Shown piece after piece: positions 7,549-8,381 of a stretch of DNA of 8,381 nt. Source of the DNA: Microbacteriaceae bacterium UBA963 (GTDB lineage: Bacteria > Actinomycetota > Actinomycetes > Actinomycetales > Microbacteriaceae); NCBI GenBank assembly GCA_002292955.1, contig DBCH01000008.1:1-8381 (forward strand), in the 5' to 3' direction. The position numbers and the translations under genes are program-made. A model generated the notes under the pieces. That model ran no database searches. It was not told where the DNA came from and worked only from the letters and a program-made list of their open reading frames with translations. Position 1 is the stretch's first letter. Each line of letters begins with the position of its first letter.

Positions 7549-7665
7549 GGGCCTCGGTATTTCGTTTCGGTTAACGGCGGCGCCGACATGCTGTATTCGA
7601 GAACCTAACTGGGGTCATCCGAATAATGCAACGACTACTTCATAAAGCCGAGAGTAAGGATTCAC
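7549..7665. promoter_or_regulatory. Divergent intergenic control region, regulator / flavin reductase
   Basis: A 117-base region that must hold promoters in both directions. On the plus strand TTCGTT (7561-7566), 11 bases, CGG (7578-7580) matches the core spacing of the 56-bp repeat. GTTAAC (7570-7575) echoes CGTTAACG upstream of the monooxygenase. Further on, TATTCG (7594-7599) and CGAATA (7620-7625) form an inverted pair 20 bases apart. AATAAT (7622-7627) is a good -10-like box for the reductase, but no good -35 sits 16-18 bases before it, consistent with activator dependence. No convincing regulator promoter was found on the minus strand. Confidence 0.5.
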
Positions 7666-8169
7666 GTGTTCACTCCGATGCAACAAACTCCATCGCCCAT
7701 TGATCCGCTCGCGTTTCGAGATGTCATCTCACACCTCATCACCGGAGTTTCTATCATCAGCACGGAACGCGGAGGCGAAAAGTTCGGGGTCACCGCGAGT
7801 TCTGTAACCTCCCTCTCGTTGGATCCGGCGTCCATTCTCGTTTGCCTCAACCAACGATTGACCATTGCGGATGTCATTTCTGAAACGGGAGTCTTTGCGG
7901 TAAATATCCTTGGCAAGGGTCACGGCGCTTTAGCCACACAATTTTCTCAGAGCCACGAAGACAAGTTTCGGGGCACTGCACTCACGACCGGCGACCTCGG
8001 AAACCCCCTCTTGACCGATGCACTCGCCAACCTTGAATGTCGCCTCATCGAAAGAAAAGACTTCGCAACCCACGCAATTTTCATCGCACAAATCGAATCA
8101 GCCTCGCACCGAGACGGCTCTCCTCTGGCTTACTGGCGCAGTACCTTCGGCAACTTCGCCGGAGAGTAA
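7666..8169 (+). CDS. HpaC-type NAD(P)H:flavin oxidoreductase, reductase component
   Basis: A 167-residue flavin reductase-like domain protein; the family normally runs about 160-190 residues. It would reduce free FAD or FMN with NAD(P)H and pass it to the oxygenase by diffusion. Typical segments are LITGVSIIST near the N-terminus, FGVTASSVTSLSLDPASILVCLN (around residues 40-62), VFAVNIL, ANLECRLIERKDFATHAIFIAQIE and the closing PLAYWRSTFGNF. No signal peptide is seen. The GTG at 7666 is preferred over the ATG at 7678 because AAGGA (7656-7660) lies five bases before the GTG but 17 before the ATG. It is divergent from the regulator, not in an operon with the oxygenase as such pairs often are. 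Pairing with the 2766-4367 enzyme is inferred from family and proximity. Confidence 0.92.
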   Translation: MFTPMQQTPSPIDPLAFRDVISHLITGVSIISTERGGEKFGVTASSVTSLSLDPASILVCLNQRLTIADVISETGVFAVNILGKGHGALATQFSQSHEDKFRGTALTTGDLGNPLLTDALANLECRLIERKDFATHAIFIAQIESASHRDGSPLAYWRSTFGNFAGE

Positions 8170-8325
8170 TCCTGACAACCCTCTCACCCCAGAGCCGCGG
8201 GTTGCGCAAATACTCGAGAAATCACCTATGGTCGAACGGGTCGGTACACGGACCTCATGAGACTGTCCACGAGCCACGTCCGTCGCTCCATCGAGGGATT
8301 CACCGCATCGATGCCCTCGGCTGGA
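8170..8325. other. Non-coding stretch downstream of the flavin reductase
   Basis: No credible gene was found here; open frames crossing it are out-of-frame continuations from the reductase and lack family features. It holds one clear dyad, CGAGGG (8292-8297) with CCCTCG (8314-8319) around a 16-base loop, and outer CCA/TGG that can pair with a bulge. No T-run follows, so it is a poor fit to an intrinsic terminator, though it is the only hairpin noted between the reductase and the next promoter. Confidence 0.5.
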
Positions 8326-8381
8326 GCCTGTCGCAAGCAGATTCGTTGAATTGATCCACGGATTCTGCTCTACTGAAAGCC
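8326..8381 (+). repeat. Promoter-bearing 56-bp repeat, copy 2 (may continue past the window)
   Basis: Same orientation as copy 1 (764-819) with 47 of 56 identical bases in an ungapped alignment. Identity reaches the last base of the window, so the true length is unknown. Upstream of both copies a GCCCT occurs at nearly the same distance, hinting that similarity continues with a small gap. It contains ATTC-N3-GAAT (8341-8351) and the heptamers CAGATTC (8338-8344) and CGGATTC (8359-8365). Confidence 0.85.
8346..8374 (+). promoter_or_regulatory. Candidate promoter of a gene beyond the right edge
   Basis: TTGAAT (8346-8351), a 17-base spacer, and TCTACT (8369-8374) preceded by TGC: the same boxes and spacing as upstream of the DUF3237 gene. 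By analogy a plus-strand gene should start some 25 bases past the -10 box, outside the window. Confidence 0.6.

Noticed and set aside
8018..8354. Plus-strand open frames overlapping the end of the flavin reductase and running into the intergenic region
   Set aside because: They start inside the reductase in other frames and have no ribosome-binding site support or recognisable domain.
764..8381. The two direct repeats as attachment sites or borders of a mobile element
   Set aside because: They differ at 9 of 56 positions, each carries promoter boxes with fixed spacing, and no integrase, transposase or terminal inverted repeats are present between them.

Overview
The window looks like chromosomal DNA from a moderately GC-rich actinobacterium; Microbacteriaceae or a relative is possible but not shown. 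Support for this is the use of GTG starts, the compact layout, a very large MalT-like ATPase fused to a SARP/BTAD-type DNA-binding half, and an aromatic monooxygenase that resembles actinobacterial phenol/nitrophenol hydroxylases.

Layout: 1-681 (minus) is the N-terminal part of a class II fumarase (fumC), cut by the window edge. 682-837 is a divergent intergenic region with back-to-back promoters. 838-2708 (plus) is a two-gene, translationally coupled operon: a DUF3237 (UPF0311) protein followed by an amidase-signature hydrolase. A strong 12-bp-stem hairpin at 2710-2752 separates it from the convergent 2766-4367 (minus), an HpaB/PheA-type FADH2-dependent aromatic monooxygenase. Upstream on the same strand, 4486-7548, lies a 1020-residue regulator. 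Divergent from it, 7666-8169 (plus) encodes an HpaC-type flavin reductase, the expected partner of the monooxygenase. 8170-8381 is non-coding and ends in a promoter for a gene outside the window.

How it fits together (inference): the reductase would supply reduced flavin to the monooxygenase, which hydroxylates a phenolic ring. The DUF3237 protein and amidase, and the unseen gene downstream, would process related compounds. The regulator probably controls the set.

The most notable signal is non-coding. A 56-bp promoter-bearing element is present twice (764-819 and 8326-8381, 47 of 56 bases identical, same orientation). A core of this element, TTC[A/G]TT-N11-CGG, also occurs upstream of the monooxygenase and the flavin reductase, each time oriented toward the gene it would serve. 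This is a candidate binding site defining a small regulon, plausibly that of the MalT/SARP-like protein.
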